DNA of 64,000 nucleotides from Antrihabitans stalactiti. Lineage in GTDB: Bacteria > Actinomycetota > Actinomycetes > Mycobacteriales > Mycobacteriaceae. The stretch spans positions 620,001-684,000 of the forward strand of contig NZ_VCQU01000001.1 of NCBI RefSeq assembly GCF_012932915.1. Reading direction: 5' to 3'. A program made the translations under genes and the position numbers. The notes beneath the pieces were generated by a model. The model was not told the DNA's origin. It saw only the letters and a program-made list of their open reading frames with translations, and ran no database searches. Shown here piece by piece: positions 27,714 to 37,429 of this stretch; position 1 is the stretch's first letter; every line of letters begins with the position of its first letter.

Positions 27714-28921
27714 CCGGCGTCTGCCCGCGCCCATTCCAGGAACCTGGCGACGCCGGCAACCACGTGCGCGCTTCGAATCGAAGGAAACACATCGAATGCG
27801 TGCTGCCCGCCGCGAAGTTCGGCGTACGCAACTGGATTTCGCGAGACCGACCGCAATTTGTCGACGAAAGCACGGGCTTCGGCCACCGGGATCAACGAGT
27901 CGTTGGTGCCGTGCACCACGAAGAACGGCGGCGCGTCCACATGCGCGCGCGCATACGGCGACGCAGCTCGGTAGCCGTCCGGATCACGGCCGAACACCAT
28001 CGGCATGATTCGTGATTTCACGCGCAGCCGAACGTTCCTGATATCCGTCTCGCCAGCGATGTCCATCGGTGCGTAGTGCGGTACGCACGCCGAAACAGTC
28101 GTGTCCGCGGATTCGAACCCCGGCTGCAGCGAGGGATCGTTGGCGGTCAAGGCCGTCATCGTCGCGACATGACCGCCGGACGAGCCACCGGTGATTGCCA
28201 CGAACTCCGGTGCCGCACCATAGGTACCCGCATTTTCGCGTAGCCATGCAATCGCCCGCTTTGCGGCGACGAGTTGCTCGGGCCATTTCGCTTTCGGCGC
28301 CAGCGGATAGTTCATCGACGCACATACCCAGCCGCGCGCCGCCATCTCGAACATCAACGGCAAAGCCTGATGGTCCTTGTTGCTCGTCACCCACCCGCCG
28401 CCGTGGATGTTGAGCAGAATCGGAGCGTTGGTCGGGATGTCCTTTCGATGGAACAGGTCCAGTCGAAATCGCTTCCCACCCTCGGCGTAGGCGACATTGC
28501 GTAGCCGCACGACATCGGGCCGCTTGGGTCGGAACGGGTAGCCGATCCGCTGCCATTGCACGGCGGGCTCCAGGGTCCACGCGGGCAGTCCGACTCGATA
28601 GTCAGCCCCAAGCGCGGCTGCGAGTGCACCCTCCACCTCGACCGCTGCTCCCACGCCGGCAGCGATCACGGCACCGAGGCCCACCGCCGACAGCCCAGCA
28701 GCGGCAAGGCCGACCTTTGTACTGCGGTCGCGTACGCCGTGCCGGATCACTGTCACGGCGCTGTCGGCAACCGTGGCGGCCAGCAGGTGCGGAGCCAACT
28801 CCGCGGTCAGCCACCCCGCGAACATCACAGGTACCGACGCCGGCATTCCCGGCAGCGGCCGGACTGCGTTCGCTGCCAGCGCCAGCCCCGTCGCTTGCCT
28901 CAACATGAACTTTTCGGTCAT
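27665..28921 (-). CDS. LipC-like alpha/beta hydrolase (HSL-family esterase)
   Basis: The 418-residue protein has an N-terminal hydrophobic region (residues 1-110) and an HSL-type esterase domain: HGGGW for the oxyanion hole, GGSSGGH with the nucleophilic serine, HGTNDSLIP with the Asp, and GGQHAFD with the His. It resembles M. tuberculosis LipC (Rv0220), which is also next to a WS/DGAT gene. It is divergent from the acyltransferase gene at 29007, with a KstR-like palindrome between them. A role in hydrolysing lipid esters is inferred. Confidence 0.85.
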   Translation of the reverse strand: MTEKFMLRQATGLALAANAVRPLPGMPASVPVMFAGWLTAELAPHLLAATVADSAVTVIRHGVRDRSTKVGLAAAGLSAVGLGAVIAAGVGAAVEVEGALAAALGADYRVGLPAWTLEPAVQWQRIGYPFRPKRPDVVRLRNVAYAEGGKRFRLDLFHRKDIPTNAPILLNIHGGGWVTSNKDHQALPLMFEMAARGWVCASMNYPLAPKAKWPEQLVAAKRAIAWLRENAGTYGAAPEFVAITGGSSGGHVATMTALTANDPSLQPGFESADTTVSACVPHYAPMDIAGETDIRNVRLRVKSRIMPMVFGRDPDGYRAASPYARAHVDAPPFFVVHGTNDSLIPVAEARAFVDKLRSVSRNPVAYAELRGGQHAFDVFPSIRSAHVVAGVARFLEWARADAGYAGSTTEQLRPANFA

Positions 28922-28982
28922 GTGTCCAGCCCCTCTGAGGCGTTGATTACCACTGATTTTGCGGTTTACTTGGACGAAATAT

Positions 28983-28996
28983 TAGAACACGTTCTA
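28983..28996. promoter_or_regulatory. KstR-like operator 1 (TAGAACACGTTCTA)
   Basis: This perfect 14-bp palindrome fits the published KstR pattern TNNAACNNGTTNNA. It lies between the divergent esterase and WS/DGAT genes, 10 bp before the WS/DGAT ATG. An identical copy is at 31230. Confidence 0.7.
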
Positions 28997-29006
28997 GTAT
29001 AGATCC

Positions 29007-30425
29007 ATGGAACGACTCAGTGGTCTCGACGCAAGCTTCCTGTACATGGAGACGTCCACGCAGCTGCTACACGTATGCGGCCTGATCGAGCTCGATCCGA
29101 CAACCATCCCGGGTGGTTACGACTTCGAAGCGCTCAAAATCAACCTAGCGGCCCGGTCGCGCAGTATTGCCATTTTCCGCCGGAAGCTCGCCGATTCGTG
29201 GCTGAATCTCGACCATCCGGTCTGGGTCGACGATACCGATTTCGACATCGACCGGCATGTCCATCGGGTTGCGGTTCCGGCTCCCGGCGGTCGCGAGGAA
29301 CTCGCCGACCTCTGCGGCCACATCGCCAGCCAACCACTCAACCGCACGCGGCCGTTGTGGGAGATGTGGATCATCGAAGGGCTCGAAGGCGGCCACATCG
29401 CCATCATGTCGAAAATGCACCACGCAGGCGTCGACGGCGTTACCGGCGCCAACGTCATGTCGCAGCTGTGCAGCCTCGAACCCGAATCGCCGTTGCTCGG
29501 TCCGAGCGGCGCTGCGGATGTCGGCGGCGGTAACACCTGGGATATCGCCGTCGGCGGGCTGTTCGAATTCGCAACTCGGCCATTGAAATTCGCGAAAGTT
29601 TTACCGACGGCAGTCGCCTTACCGCAATGGATTTCGCGGGCGCGGCGCGGTGTGGCGATGCCCGCGCCGTTCACGGCACCGCGCACGTCGTTCAACGGAA
29701 CCATCACAGGTCACCGCAGCATCGCCTACGCCCAGCTCGATCTGGACAAGGTCAAGCTCGTGAAGAATGCCTTCGGAGCCAAGGTCAACGACGTCGTCCT
29801 CACGCTGACCGCCGGTGCCCTACGGATGTATCTCGAAGATCGCGGCGAACTGCCGGATTCGTCGTTGGTCGCCGTCGTCCCGGTGTCTGTTCACGACAAG
29901 TCGGACCGGCCAGGCACGAACAAGGTGTCGAGCATGTTCAGCCAATTACGGACCGACATCGAAGACCCAGCGGAGCGGATTCAAGCGATCGCCGAAGCCA
30001 ACGTCGTAGCGAAGCTGCACCAAGAGGCACTCGACGCCAACATGCTGCAGGACTGGACCCAATTCGCGGGTCCGGCGACGTTCGGTGTTGCGATGCGGCT
30101 GTACGCGAAGCTGAGACTTGCCGATCGGCACCCCGTCATCCACAACCTCGTCGTGTCCAACGTTCCCGGACCGCCGGTGCCGCTGTACTTCTTGGGCGCG
30201 CGAGTGAAAGGCATGTATCCGCTCGGTCCGGTGTTCCATGGCGCCGGACTTACGGTCACCGTGCTGTCGATCGAGAATCAGCTGAACGTCGGTCTCATCG
30301 CATGTACCGAACTGGCGCCGAACCTCTGGTCGCTCGCGGACGCGTTCCCCGAGGCCCTCGACGAACTCGTCAAAGTCGCGCGCGCGAAATCACGGAAGCG
30401 CAAGCCGGCATCAGTCCAGAGCTGA
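29007..30425 (+). CDS. WS/DGAT wax ester synthase / acyl-CoA:diacylglycerol acyltransferase
   Basis: The 472-residue enzyme has the active-site motif HHAGVDG (H138-H139 to D143-G144) and begins with MERLSGLDASFLYMET, typical of the family. The C-terminal half contains NDVVLTLTAGALR and NVPGPPVPLYFLGA. It transfers acyl groups from acyl-CoA to diacylglycerol or long-chain alcohols, making storage lipid at the inner membrane face. It pairs with the LipC-like esterase as Rv0221 does with Rv0220. The 3' end overlaps the next gene tail to tail by 56 bp. Confidence 0.9.
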   Translation: MERLSGLDASFLYMETSTQLLHVCGLIELDPTTIPGGYDFEALKINLAARSRSIAIFRRKLADSWLNLDHPVWVDDTDFDIDRHVHRVAVPAPGGREELADLCGHIASQPLNRTRPLWEMWIIEGLEGGHIAIMSKMHHAGVDGVTGANVMSQLCSLEPESPLLGPSGAADVGGGNTWDIAVGGLFEFATRPLKFAKVLPTAVALPQWISRARRGVAMPAPFTAPRTSFNGTITGHRSIAYAQLDLDKVKLVKNAFGAKVNDVVLTLTAGALRMYLEDRGELPDSSLVAVVPVSVHDKSDRPGTNKVSSMFSQLRTDIEDPAERIQAIAEANVVAKLHQEALDANMLQDWTQFAGPATFGVAMRLYAKLRLADRHPVIHNLVVSNVPGPPVPLYFLGARVKGMYPLGPVFHGAGLTVTVLSIENQLNVGLIACTELAPNLWSLADAFPEALDELVKVARAKSRKRKPASVQS

Positions 30426-31215
30426 ACTCGTCGGCCTCCAGCACGCACGAGGCATGCCCGCAGTTGACGTCGTAGCTTGCTGCGCCCCTGATCTGCCGGG
30501 CGATCCAGCGCTGCCGCGAGGGTGGAAGTACACGGTCGCGCGCCGTGACGACGACTGCGGTCGGGACGTCGATATCGGCGATCCAGCCGGTCGAATCGAA
30601 CTTCCCGACCTCAGCGGTCGCGCGGCCGACCGCACCCGGGCTGGTCTGGCGAAACTGCCCGATCGCCCACGCACGGTCGCCCTTCGCGGGTGCCGCCGAG
30701 TCGGGCGGCAACGACCCTGCCTTCGGCGCGAACGCGTCGACCGCACGGGAGATCATGTCCATCGACACCCGCTCGCGTGGAGCTAGCCGAAAATTGGCTG
30801 CAGCAGCACACAGCACGAGGCCCGCGACGCGTTCGGGGTGGCGACGCCACAACAGTTGGCCGACCAACGAGCCCATCGAATAGCCGACGGCAATGAACCG
30901 ATCGATGCCCAGAACGTCCGCCAATGCGACGGCGTCGTCAGCGCAGTCCTCGAGCGTGAACGACGGCGTCCGGAATCCTCGTCCGTGCCAGCGCTGATCG
31001 AAGACGACGACGCGGCCTTTCGCCGCCAATCGGTCGAAGTGCGGGTACCAGGTGAGCATTCCCGTGCACGCGATCGAATGCAGAAGGAGCAGCGGTGGCG
31101 CGGTGCTCGACGTCGGTCCGGTGTCGACGACGAACGTGCTTCCGCGCCCCGGAACGTCGACCATCTCCCCTACCGGCAGAGTTCCGACGGGGGCAACGGT
31201 CGCCAATGACACCAT
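30370..31215 (-). CDS. Alpha/beta hydrolase (MhpC/PcaD-like)
   Basis: The 281-residue protein has a classic alpha/beta-hydrolase triad: the nucleophile in VGYSMGSLVGQ, Asp in VTARDRVLP, and His in NCGHASCVLE. The oxyanion region is LLLHSIACTG. ATG 31215 is chosen; the longer frame would run through the RNase D gene. An exact KstR-like palindrome sits 15 bp upstream, suggesting a role in lipid or sterol breakdown. The precise substrate is unknown. Confidence 0.83.
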   Translation of the reverse strand: MVSLATVAPVGTLPVGEMVDVPGRGSTFVVDTGPTSSTAPPLLLLHSIACTGMLTWYPHFDRLAAKGRVVVFDQRWHGRGFRTPSFTLEDCADDAVALADVLGIDRFIAVGYSMGSLVGQLLWRRHPERVAGLVLCAAAANFRLAPRERVSMDMISRAVDAFAPKAGSLPPDSAAPAKGDRAWAIGQFRQTSPGAVGRATAEVGKFDSTGWIADIDVPTAVVVTARDRVLPPSRQRWIARQIRGAASYDVNCGHASCVLEADEFSSGLMPACASVISRARL

Positions 31216-31229
31216 GGCGCCATCGTAAC

Positions 31230-31243
31230 TAGAACACGTTCTA
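31230..31243. promoter_or_regulatory. KstR-like operator 2 (TAGAACACGTTCTA)
   Basis: Identical in all 14 bases to the copy at 28983. It lies 15 bp before the start of the hydrolase gene on the minus strand and 50 bp before the RNase D gene on the plus strand; its distance fits control of the hydrolase. Confidence 0.7.
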
Positions 31244-31293
31244 AAATGTGCAAGAAATTCACATGCTGGCGGAAACACGTAAGGTTTTCCTCT

Positions 31294-32532
31294 ATGTCCG
31301 ATACGACCGCTGAGCGGGAAGAGGAAACCCCCGCATCGACGGCGGTGCCGCTGCTGGTACCTGCCGACGGGGTGCCGGACGTCCTGACCAGCGCAGACGA
31401 GGTCGCCGAGGCCGCAGCATCGATCGCCGCCGGTACCGGACCGCTTGCCGTCGACGCCGAACGAGCCTCGGGATTCCGCTATTCGGGCCGCGCGTATCTG
31501 ATCCAACTTCGGCGCGCGGGCGCCGGATCTTTTCTGATCGACCCGATCCCCACCGCCGACGCCATGGCGCCGCTGGCAGCTGCAATCAATCCGCTCGAGT
31601 GGATTCTGCATTCCGCCGACCAGGATCTACCCGGCTTGGCCGAGCTCGGCTTGGCGCCCGCAAAGCTGTTCGACACCGAACTAGCCGGACGCCTCGCGGG
31701 ATTCGAACGAGTCGGGCTGGCCGCCGTCGTCGAGTCGACACTCGGGCTGGAACTGCGCAAAGGCCACGGTGCGGCCGATTGGTCGGTCCGGCCGTTGCCT
31801 GATGCGTGGCTCAACTACGCCGCGCTTGACGTCGAAGTGCTGCTCGAACTGCGGGAAGAAATGGCGAAGGAACTTGCCGAGCAAGGTAAGGCCGACTGGG
31901 CAGCGCAGGAATTCGAGTACGTCCGGACCATGGGCCCGCCGAAACCCAAACCCGATCGCTGGCGCCGAACCTCGCAGATCCACACGTTGAAGAAGGCCCG
32001 CCAACTCGCGGCTGTGCGGTCGCTGTGGCAGGCACGCGACGCCGTCGCCGCCGAACGCGACGTCGCACCCGGGCGGATCCTGCCGGACTCTGCCATCGTC
32101 GCCGCAGCGGTCGCAGACCCGCGCTCCATCGACGAGCTCCGCAAACTGCCGGTCTTCGGCGGTCCGCGACAACGACGGTCCGCGCGACTGTGGTTCGACG
32201 CGTTGCGGGCGGCGCGGGCACTACCGGACGACGAACTGCCGCCGCTGGCGAAGCCGTTCGACGGTCCGCCGCCGGTCAATCGGTGGGAGCGCCGCAATCC
32301 CGAAGCCGCTGCCCGGATCACAGCGGCTCGGGCGGTGATGACGGAGCTCAGTGCCGAGGTGAACATCCCGGTCGAGAACCTGTTGACACCCGACCTGCTG
32401 CGGAGGCTGTGCTGGGACGGCACCGCGCACACCGAAGCGGAGATCGATGCCTACCTGGCGGCCGGCAACGCACGCCCGTGGCAACGGGAATTGACGGCTC
32501 CCAGGCTCAGCACTGCACTCCACGAACTGTGA
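31294..32532 (+). CDS. rnd: Ribonuclease D-like 3'-5' exonuclease with HRDC domain
   Basis: The 412-residue protein has a DEDD exonuclease domain: motif I PLAVDAERA (DxE), motif II ILHSADQDLPGL and motif III LNYAALDVEVLLEL (YxxxD). A C-terminal HRDC-type helical region follows (about 215-300, WQARDAVAAERDVAPGRILPD), with an extra C-terminal domain. It should trim 3' ends of stable RNA. It corresponds to Rv2681, beside dxs. ATG 31294 is used; the 16 codons upstream lie in the regulatory region. Confidence 0.9.
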   Translation: MSDTTAEREEETPASTAVPLLVPADGVPDVLTSADEVAEAAASIAAGTGPLAVDAERASGFRYSGRAYLIQLRRAGAGSFLIDPIPTADAMAPLAAAINPLEWILHSADQDLPGLAELGLAPAKLFDTELAGRLAGFERVGLAAVVESTLGLELRKGHGAADWSVRPLPDAWLNYAALDVEVLLELREEMAKELAEQGKADWAAQEFEYVRTMGPPKPKPDRWRRTSQIHTLKKARQLAAVRSLWQARDAVAAERDVAPGRILPDSAIVAAAVADPRSIDELRKLPVFGGPRQRRSARLWFDALRAARALPDDELPPLAKPFDGPPPVNRWERRNPEAAARITAARAVMTELSAEVNIPVENLLTPDLLRRLCWDGTAHTEAEIDAYLAAGNARPWQRELTAPRLSTALHEL

Positions 32533-32539
32533 GTGAATT

Positions 32540-34435
32540 TCACCCCTGGGAGGGTAAGGCGCGCGCACAGGCGGCGTAGCCGCTGATCTTGCGGGCGAGG
32601 TCCGCGGCGGTGAGCCCGAGGTCGCGATGAATCTGGTCGCGCGAGGCATGGTCCAGGAATCGCTGCGGCACACCGAGATCGCGGCACGGCACATCGACGC
32701 CTGCCGCGCGCAGCACTGCTGAGACGGTCGAGCCGATGCCACCGTGGACGCCGCTGTCTTCCAACGTGACGACCAAGCGGAAATCCTCGGCCAGCTTCAC
32801 CACAGCCTCTGGCACCGGCAGCACCCACCGCGGATCGACGACCGCTGCGGAAATACCTTGCTCGGCGAGGTGATTCGCGGTTTCGAGCGCAAGGCTGGCG
32901 AACGGACCGACGGCGACGATCAATACGTCACCATGGTTCTCGCTCGGCATGCGAAGAACGTCGACGCCATCGATGCGATCGATCGCGGAAATGTCCTCGA
33001 CGACAGCACCCTTCGGGAAGCGGATCGCAGTCGGACCATCGTTGATGGCGAGCGCCTCTGCCAACTCCTCGCGCAGCGTGACCGCATCCCGCGGCGCCGC
33101 GACCCGTATGCCGGGAACGATTCCGAGCAACGACAGATCCCACATGCCGTTATGGCTGGCACCGTCTTGACCGGTGACACCCGAACGGTCGAGCACCAAC
33201 GTGACCGGCAGGTCGAGCAGCGCGACGTCCATCAACAACTGATCGAACGCGCGGTTCAAGAAGGTCGAGTAGATGGCAACGACAGGGTGCAAGCCGCCGA
33301 GCGCCAAGCCCGCCGCGGACGTGACGGCCTGCTGCTCGGCGATACCGACATCGAACATCCGGTCGGGAAACCGCTCGCCGAACGCGGCGAGACCGGTGGG
33401 GCCGGCCATTGCCGCCGTGATTGCGACGATGTCTTTGCGCTGCTCCGCGTGCTTGATGAGCTCGGCGGAGAACACCGAAGTCCAGTCCGGCGCCGACGTG
33501 GTGGTCGCTATGCCCGTGAGGGGGTCGATGACGCCGCACGCGTGCATCTGGTCGGCCTCGTGGTTCTCGGCGGGCGCGTAGCCCATCCCCTTACGAGTGA
33601 CGGCGTGCACGATCACCGGACCGCCGAACGCTTTCGCGCGATGGAACGCAGCCTCCATCGCACGCTCGTCGTGACCGTCCACCGGACCGAGATACTTGAT
33701 GCCGAGGTCGGTGAAGAGCACTTGCGGGCTCATCGCGTCCTTCAGCCCAGCCTTGACGCCATGGAGAATCGAGTATGCGGACTGCCCGATCCATGGCATG
33801 CGCTGAACGAAGCGTCGACCGGTTTCGAGGGCTCTCTCGTACTGCGGCTGCAACCGCAGCGCCGCCAGCCGGTCGGCAAGCCCACCGATCGTGGGCGCGT
33901 ACGAACGGCCGTTGTCGTTGACGACGATGACGACAGACCGGTCCTTGGCCGAGGCGATGTTGTTGAGCGCCTCCCAGCACATCCCGCCGGTCAGCGCACC
34001 ATCACCGACGACGGCGACGACATGGCGCTGCTGGCCGGTGAGATGGAAGGCCTTCGCGAGACCGTCTGCATAGGACAGTGAAGCCGACGCGTGCGATGAC
34101 TCGACCCAGTCGTGGTCACTCTCGGCACGGCTCGGGTAACCCGACAGACCGCCTTGCTTGCGTAGGTCGTCGAACCGGTCTCTGCGGCCGGTGAGGATCT
34201 TGTGGACGTAGGCCTGGTGGCCGGTGTCGAAGATGATGGCGTCGTTCGGGGAATCGAACACCCGGTGCATCGCGATCGTCAGTTCGACGACACCGAGGTT
34301 CGGGCCAAGATGCCCGCCGGTTGCTGAGACCTTCTGAACGAGGAAGTCGCGAATCTCGTCTGCCAGCTCGCTGAGCTCGGCTTGCGTGAGACCGCGTAGA
34401 TCCGCCGGTGCGTCGACCCGGGATAGAACACCCAA
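32540..34435 (-). CDS. dxs: 1-deoxy-D-xylulose-5-phosphate synthase
   Basis: The enzyme condenses pyruvate and glyceraldehyde-3-phosphate with ThDP, the first step of the non-mevalonate isoprenoid pathway. [16 protein letters not shown] is the ThDP diphosphate motif; [12 protein letters not shown] and [15 protein letters not shown] are family signatures. From TTG 34435 the protein is 631 residues and begins [15 protein letters not shown], the usual DXS start, with AAGGGAG seven bases upstream. An in-frame ATG at 34492 would add 19 residues with weaker support. It equals Rv2682c and is convergent with the RNase D gene. Confidence 0.94.
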   Translation of the reverse strand: MGVLSRVDAPADLRGLTQAELSELADEIRDFLVQKVSATGGHLGPNLGVVELTIAMHRVFDSPNDAIIFDTGHQAYVHKILTGRRDRFDDLRKQGGLSGYPSRAESDHDWVESSHASASLSYADGLAKAFHLTGQQRHVVAVVGDGALTGGMCWEALNNIASAKDRSVVIVVNDNGRSYAPTIGGLADRLAALRLQPQYERALETGRRFVQRMPWIGQSAYSILHGVKAGLKDAMSPQVLFTDLGIKYLGPVDGHDERAMEAAFHRAKAFGGPVIVHAVTRKGMGYAPAENHEADQMHACGVIDPLTGIATTTSAPDWTSVFSAELIKHAEQRKDIVAITAAMAGPTGLAAFGERFPDRMFDVGIAEQQAVTSAAGLALGGLHPVVAIYSTFLNRAFDQLLMDVALLDLPVTLVLDRSGVTGQDGASHNGMWDLSLLGIVPGIRVAAPRDAVTLREELAEALAINDGPTAIRFPKGAVVEDISAIDRIDGVDVLRMPSENHGDVLIVAVGPFASLALETANHLAEQGISAAVVDPRWVLPVPEAVVKLAEDFRLVVTLEDSGVHGGIGSTVSAVLRAAGVDVPCRDLGVPQRFLDHASRDQIHRDLGLTAADLARKISGYAACARALPSQG

Positions 34436-34642
34436 CGAATCGCTCCCTTCGGACGTCCGACTTCGACTGGCGGGGTCTGTCGGCGTGAACATTTCCCGTC
34501 AGTCTACGGAGCTTCGGGAGTGCAACGAGTCGCCAGCCGGGCGCCGTCTGCCCATTATGCCGGACGGAGTGAGTGAGATCACGCCGCATCACACGGCTAG
34601 GGTCGAGTTTGGGCGAGACCACCAACGGGGAGGGTTGTCGAC

Positions 34643-35529
34643 GTGGCGTTGACCATCGATCACATCAGCAAGAACTACGGGAGTCTGCGGGCGCTGACCG
34701 ATATCAGCTTCGAGGTCGCCGACGGCGAAATCTTCGGCTTCGTCGGCAGCAACGGGGCAGGCAAAACCACCACGATGCGTATCGCACTCGGCGTTTGGCC
34801 GCCGACTCCGGCAACGTCTCCATCGATGGTCACCCGGTCGACCTGGAGACTCGCAAGCGAATCGGTTACATGCCCGAGGAGCGCGGCCTGTATCCGAAGA
34901 TGAAGGTCGGCGAGCAACTGTCTTACTTGGCGCGACTGCACGGACTGTCGAAGTCGGCAGCCGACAGCGCGGTCACGCGCTGGACCGCGCGGCTCGGCGT
35001 CGAGGGACGGCTCGGCGACACGGTCAGCCAGCTCTCGCTCGGCAACCAGCAGCGGGTCCAGTTGGCCGCCGCGCTGGTGCACGACCCCGCAGTCCTCGTG
35101 CTCGACGAGCCGTTCTCCGGGCTCGATCCTGTCGCCGTCGACGTGATGAGCGACGTGCTGAAGGAGAAGGCAGCCGAGGGCGTCCCAGTGCTGTTCTCCA
35201 GCCACCAGCTTGCGCTGGTCGAGAGCCTGTGCGACAGAGTCGGCATCATCGTCAGCGGAAGCATGCGAGCGCTGGGCTCGGTCGGGCAATTGCAGGAGCG
35301 CGCCAACGCGCACTTGCATGTGGTCGCGCCGCAAGCACCGGCGGGCTGGGCCGACGAACTTCCGAATACTGTTGTGGTGCAACACAACGCCGACCGTACG
35401 ATTCTCGAATTGCTGCCCGGCGCAGATGATCAGCTGATCCTGCGGACCGCTTTGGCGACTGGCCCGGTCCGTGAATTCGCGACGCGCAGACCGACACTCA
35501 CCGAGCTCTACCGCGAGGTCGTGGCCTGA
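34643..35529 (+). pseudogene. ABC transporter ATP-binding protein with an apparent one-base frameshift
   Basis: The reading frame from GTG 34643 encodes the start of an ABC ATPase including Walker A (GSNGAGKTTT), but breaks near 34794-34796. There GGCGTTTGGCC needs one more T to read GVLAADSGNVSIDG. The rest of the protein continues in the next frame: Q-loop region YMPEERGLYP, signature LSLGNQQRVQL, Walker B VLVLDEPFSGLDP, and the H-loop. Repaired, it would be about 295 residues and normal. It overlaps the permease start (TGATG). This is either a recent mutation or a sequencing error; the remaining sequence shows no decay. Confidence 0.85.
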
Positions 35530-36695
35530 TGAATCCGATCCTGCTCGTCGCCCGGCGCGAACTCCTGACCAGGGTCCGCACGAAGTCGTTCGTCGTCTCG
35601 AACGCGCTCATTCTCGTCGTCCTCATCGCAGGTCTCGTCGTCCTGTCGATCGTCTCCAAGAACAACGATTCCGACGCGACCAAGGTCGGGCTGGTCGGCG
35701 CATCGACCGCACTGGAGCAGCGACTGGAAGCGATCGGCGAAGCCGCAGGCACGCCGATCGACGCCCGGCCGATCGAGAACGCCGACATCGCGCGCGACCA
35801 GGTGAAGGACGGCGATCTCGAGGCCGCGCTTCTGGACGGCAACGAGGTCGTCGTCAAGGATTCGCTGAATAGTGAGCTGCGCACGGTCCTGCAGGCGGCG
35901 GTCCAGCAGGAGGCGACGAATGCGGAACTGCTCCGCCAAGGCGTCGACATCGACCGGCTGGCGACGGTGGTGAAGGACACTGCGTTGATCGTCACACCGA
36001 CCGACCCCAAGTCCGACGATCGGTCGCAACGGCTCGCCCTCGCCTATATCGGGACGATGCTGTTGTTCCTGGCGGTCGCGACGTTCGCGCCGTACGTCGG
36101 GGTCGGCGTCGTCGAGGAGAAGTCCAGCCGCGTGGTCGAACTGTTGCTGTCCACGATCAAGCCATTGCATCTGTTGTGGGGGAAGGTCCTCGGGCTCGGG
36201 GTGGTCGGGCTCGCGCAGGTCGCGGTGTTTGCGGCCGTTGGCCTCATCACCGGTCAGGCGACCGGGCAACTCGACGTTCCGGGTGCGGCAATCGTGTCGG
36301 CACTGTCGCTGCTCGTCTGGTTCGTGCTCGGGTTCACTTTCTACGCGGTTCTGTATGCGGCGGGCGGCTCGATGGTGTCGCGGCAGGAGGAAATTCAGTC
36401 CACGACCATGCCAGTCCTGCTCGTCCTCATCGCCTCCCTCTACCTCGGCCTGTTCGGGGTCGACAACCTCGACACGACGTTCTATACCGTGATGAGCTTC
36501 GTGCCGCCGTTCTCTGCGGTGCTGATGCCGATGCAGGTCGCCGTCGGCAACGCGTCGTTCGTCGAGGTCGCGGCAAGCGTTGTGGTGATGGCCGCCGCCA
36601 CTGCTGCGTGCGCATGGCTCGCGGCAGGCATCTATCAGCGCTCGGTGCTACGAACCGGAGCGAAGGTCTCGTGGAAGGAAGCGATCGGGCGATGA
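35529..36695 (+). CDS. ABC-2 type transporter permease (NatB-like)
   Basis: The 388-residue protein has one N-terminal helix (about 22-42), a large extracytoplasmic domain of about 130 residues, then five or six helices, the layout of the NatB/YhaP-type ABC-2 permeases. VEEKSSRVVELLLSTIKPLHLLWGK is the conserved cytosolic segment of the family. It is joined to the ATPase gene by TGATG and to the SIMPL gene by ATGA, so the three are one operon. The family exports Na+ or small peptides/drugs; the substrate here is unknown. Confidence 0.88.
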   Translation: MNPILLVARRELLTRVRTKSFVVSNALILVVLIAGLVVLSIVSKNNDSDATKVGLVGASTALEQRLEAIGEAAGTPIDARPIENADIARDQVKDGDLEAALLDGNEVVVKDSLNSELRTVLQAAVQQEATNAELLRQGVDIDRLATVVKDTALIVTPTDPKSDDRSQRLALAYIGTMLLFLAVATFAPYVGVGVVEEKSSRVVELLLSTIKPLHLLWGKVLGLGVVGLAQVAVFAAVGLITGQATGQLDVPGAAIVSALSLLVWFVLGFTFYAVLYAAGGSMVSRQEEIQSTTMPVLLVLIASLYLGLFGVDNLDTTFYTVMSFVPPFSAVLMPMQVAVGNASFVEVAASVVVMAAATAACAWLAAGIYQRSVLRTGAKVSWKEAIGR

Positions 36696-37333
36696 CGAGC
36701 GACAGCATCACCGTCGTCGGGCATGGCAGGGCGTCGGCAGCGCCTGACCTGATGCGCGTCACGGTATCGGTCGAGTCCCGTCAGGCCGATGTCGCCGCCG
36801 CGTACCGACGTGCCAGCGAACGTGCCCACGCCGTCGCGCAATCGCTGCGCGCGAACGGTGTGCGATCTGCAGACATCGCGACGACAGGGCTCACCTTGCA
36901 GACCGAAACAGCGTGGGAGGAAGGCAAGGGCAGCAGAGTCACCGGCTACCTCGCCACCACGTCGATGGCGGTCGTGCTGCGTGACCTGCGGGAAGACGCC
37001 CATCCCGCGCCCGCGGAGATCATCGGATTGTGCGTCGAGGCGGGCGGCGACGACGTGCGCTTCGGCGGCCTCGAACTCGGCTTCGCCAACCAAGCTGGAC
37101 TGCTCGCCGAGGCACGTGATGCAGGCTGGGAAGACGCTCTAGCGAAGGCTGAGCAATACGCGGGACTCGCCCACCGCCAACTCGGTGAGGTCATCGAGAT
37201 CACCGAGGATGTCGGTCCGAGCGATCCGCAGCCCATGGCACGCGGCATGAAGTCCATGGCATTCGCGATGCCCATCGAACGTGGCGAAGCAGAGATCAGC
37301 GTCGACGTGCGGGTCCGCTGGCGCCTCGCATAA
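36692..37333 (+). CDS. SIMPL-domain (DUF541) protein
   Basis: The 213-residue protein begins ITVVGHGRASAAPDLMRVTVSVES, the typical start of SIMPL/DUF541 proteins, and continues with the A.A.A pattern and TTGLTLQTE. No signal peptide is visible, whereas many members are exported. The ATG overlaps the permease stop in ATGA. Family members associate with membranes and oxidative stress responses, but the biochemical role is unclear. Confidence 0.85.
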   Translation: MTSDSITVVGHGRASAAPDLMRVTVSVESRQADVAAAYRRASERAHAVAQSLRANGVRSADIATTGLTLQTETAWEEGKGSRVTGYLATTSMAVVLRDLREDAHPAPAEIIGLCVEAGGDDVRFGGLELGFANQAGLLAEARDAGWEDALAKAEQYAGLAHRQLGEVIEITEDVGPSDPQPMARGMKSMAFAMPIERGEAEISVDVRVRWRLA

Positions 37334-37354
37334 CTCCTGATCCCCCAAACCCGT

Positions 37355-37412
37355 TGATCATGGAGTTAAGCACCCCGCGGTCTCGGCCGATGGGTGACAA
37401 AGTCCATGATCA
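37355..37412. terminator. Imperfect long hairpin between convergent genes
   Basis: Arms of 21 bases (starting TGATCATGGA and ending TCCATGATCA) pair with about four mismatches around a 16-base loop. It lies between the SIMPL gene and the convergent PhaC-like gene and could end transcription from both sides. It is unrelated in sequence to the 46-bp dispersed element. Confidence 0.5.
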
Positions 37413-37429
37413 CCGCGGAAGGGGTAGGG

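Noticed and set aside
34780-34810. Programmed ribosomal frameshift in the ABC ATPase gene
   Set aside because: There is no convincing slippery heptamer with a downstream structure, and this family does not use frameshifting; a simple one-base loss explains it.
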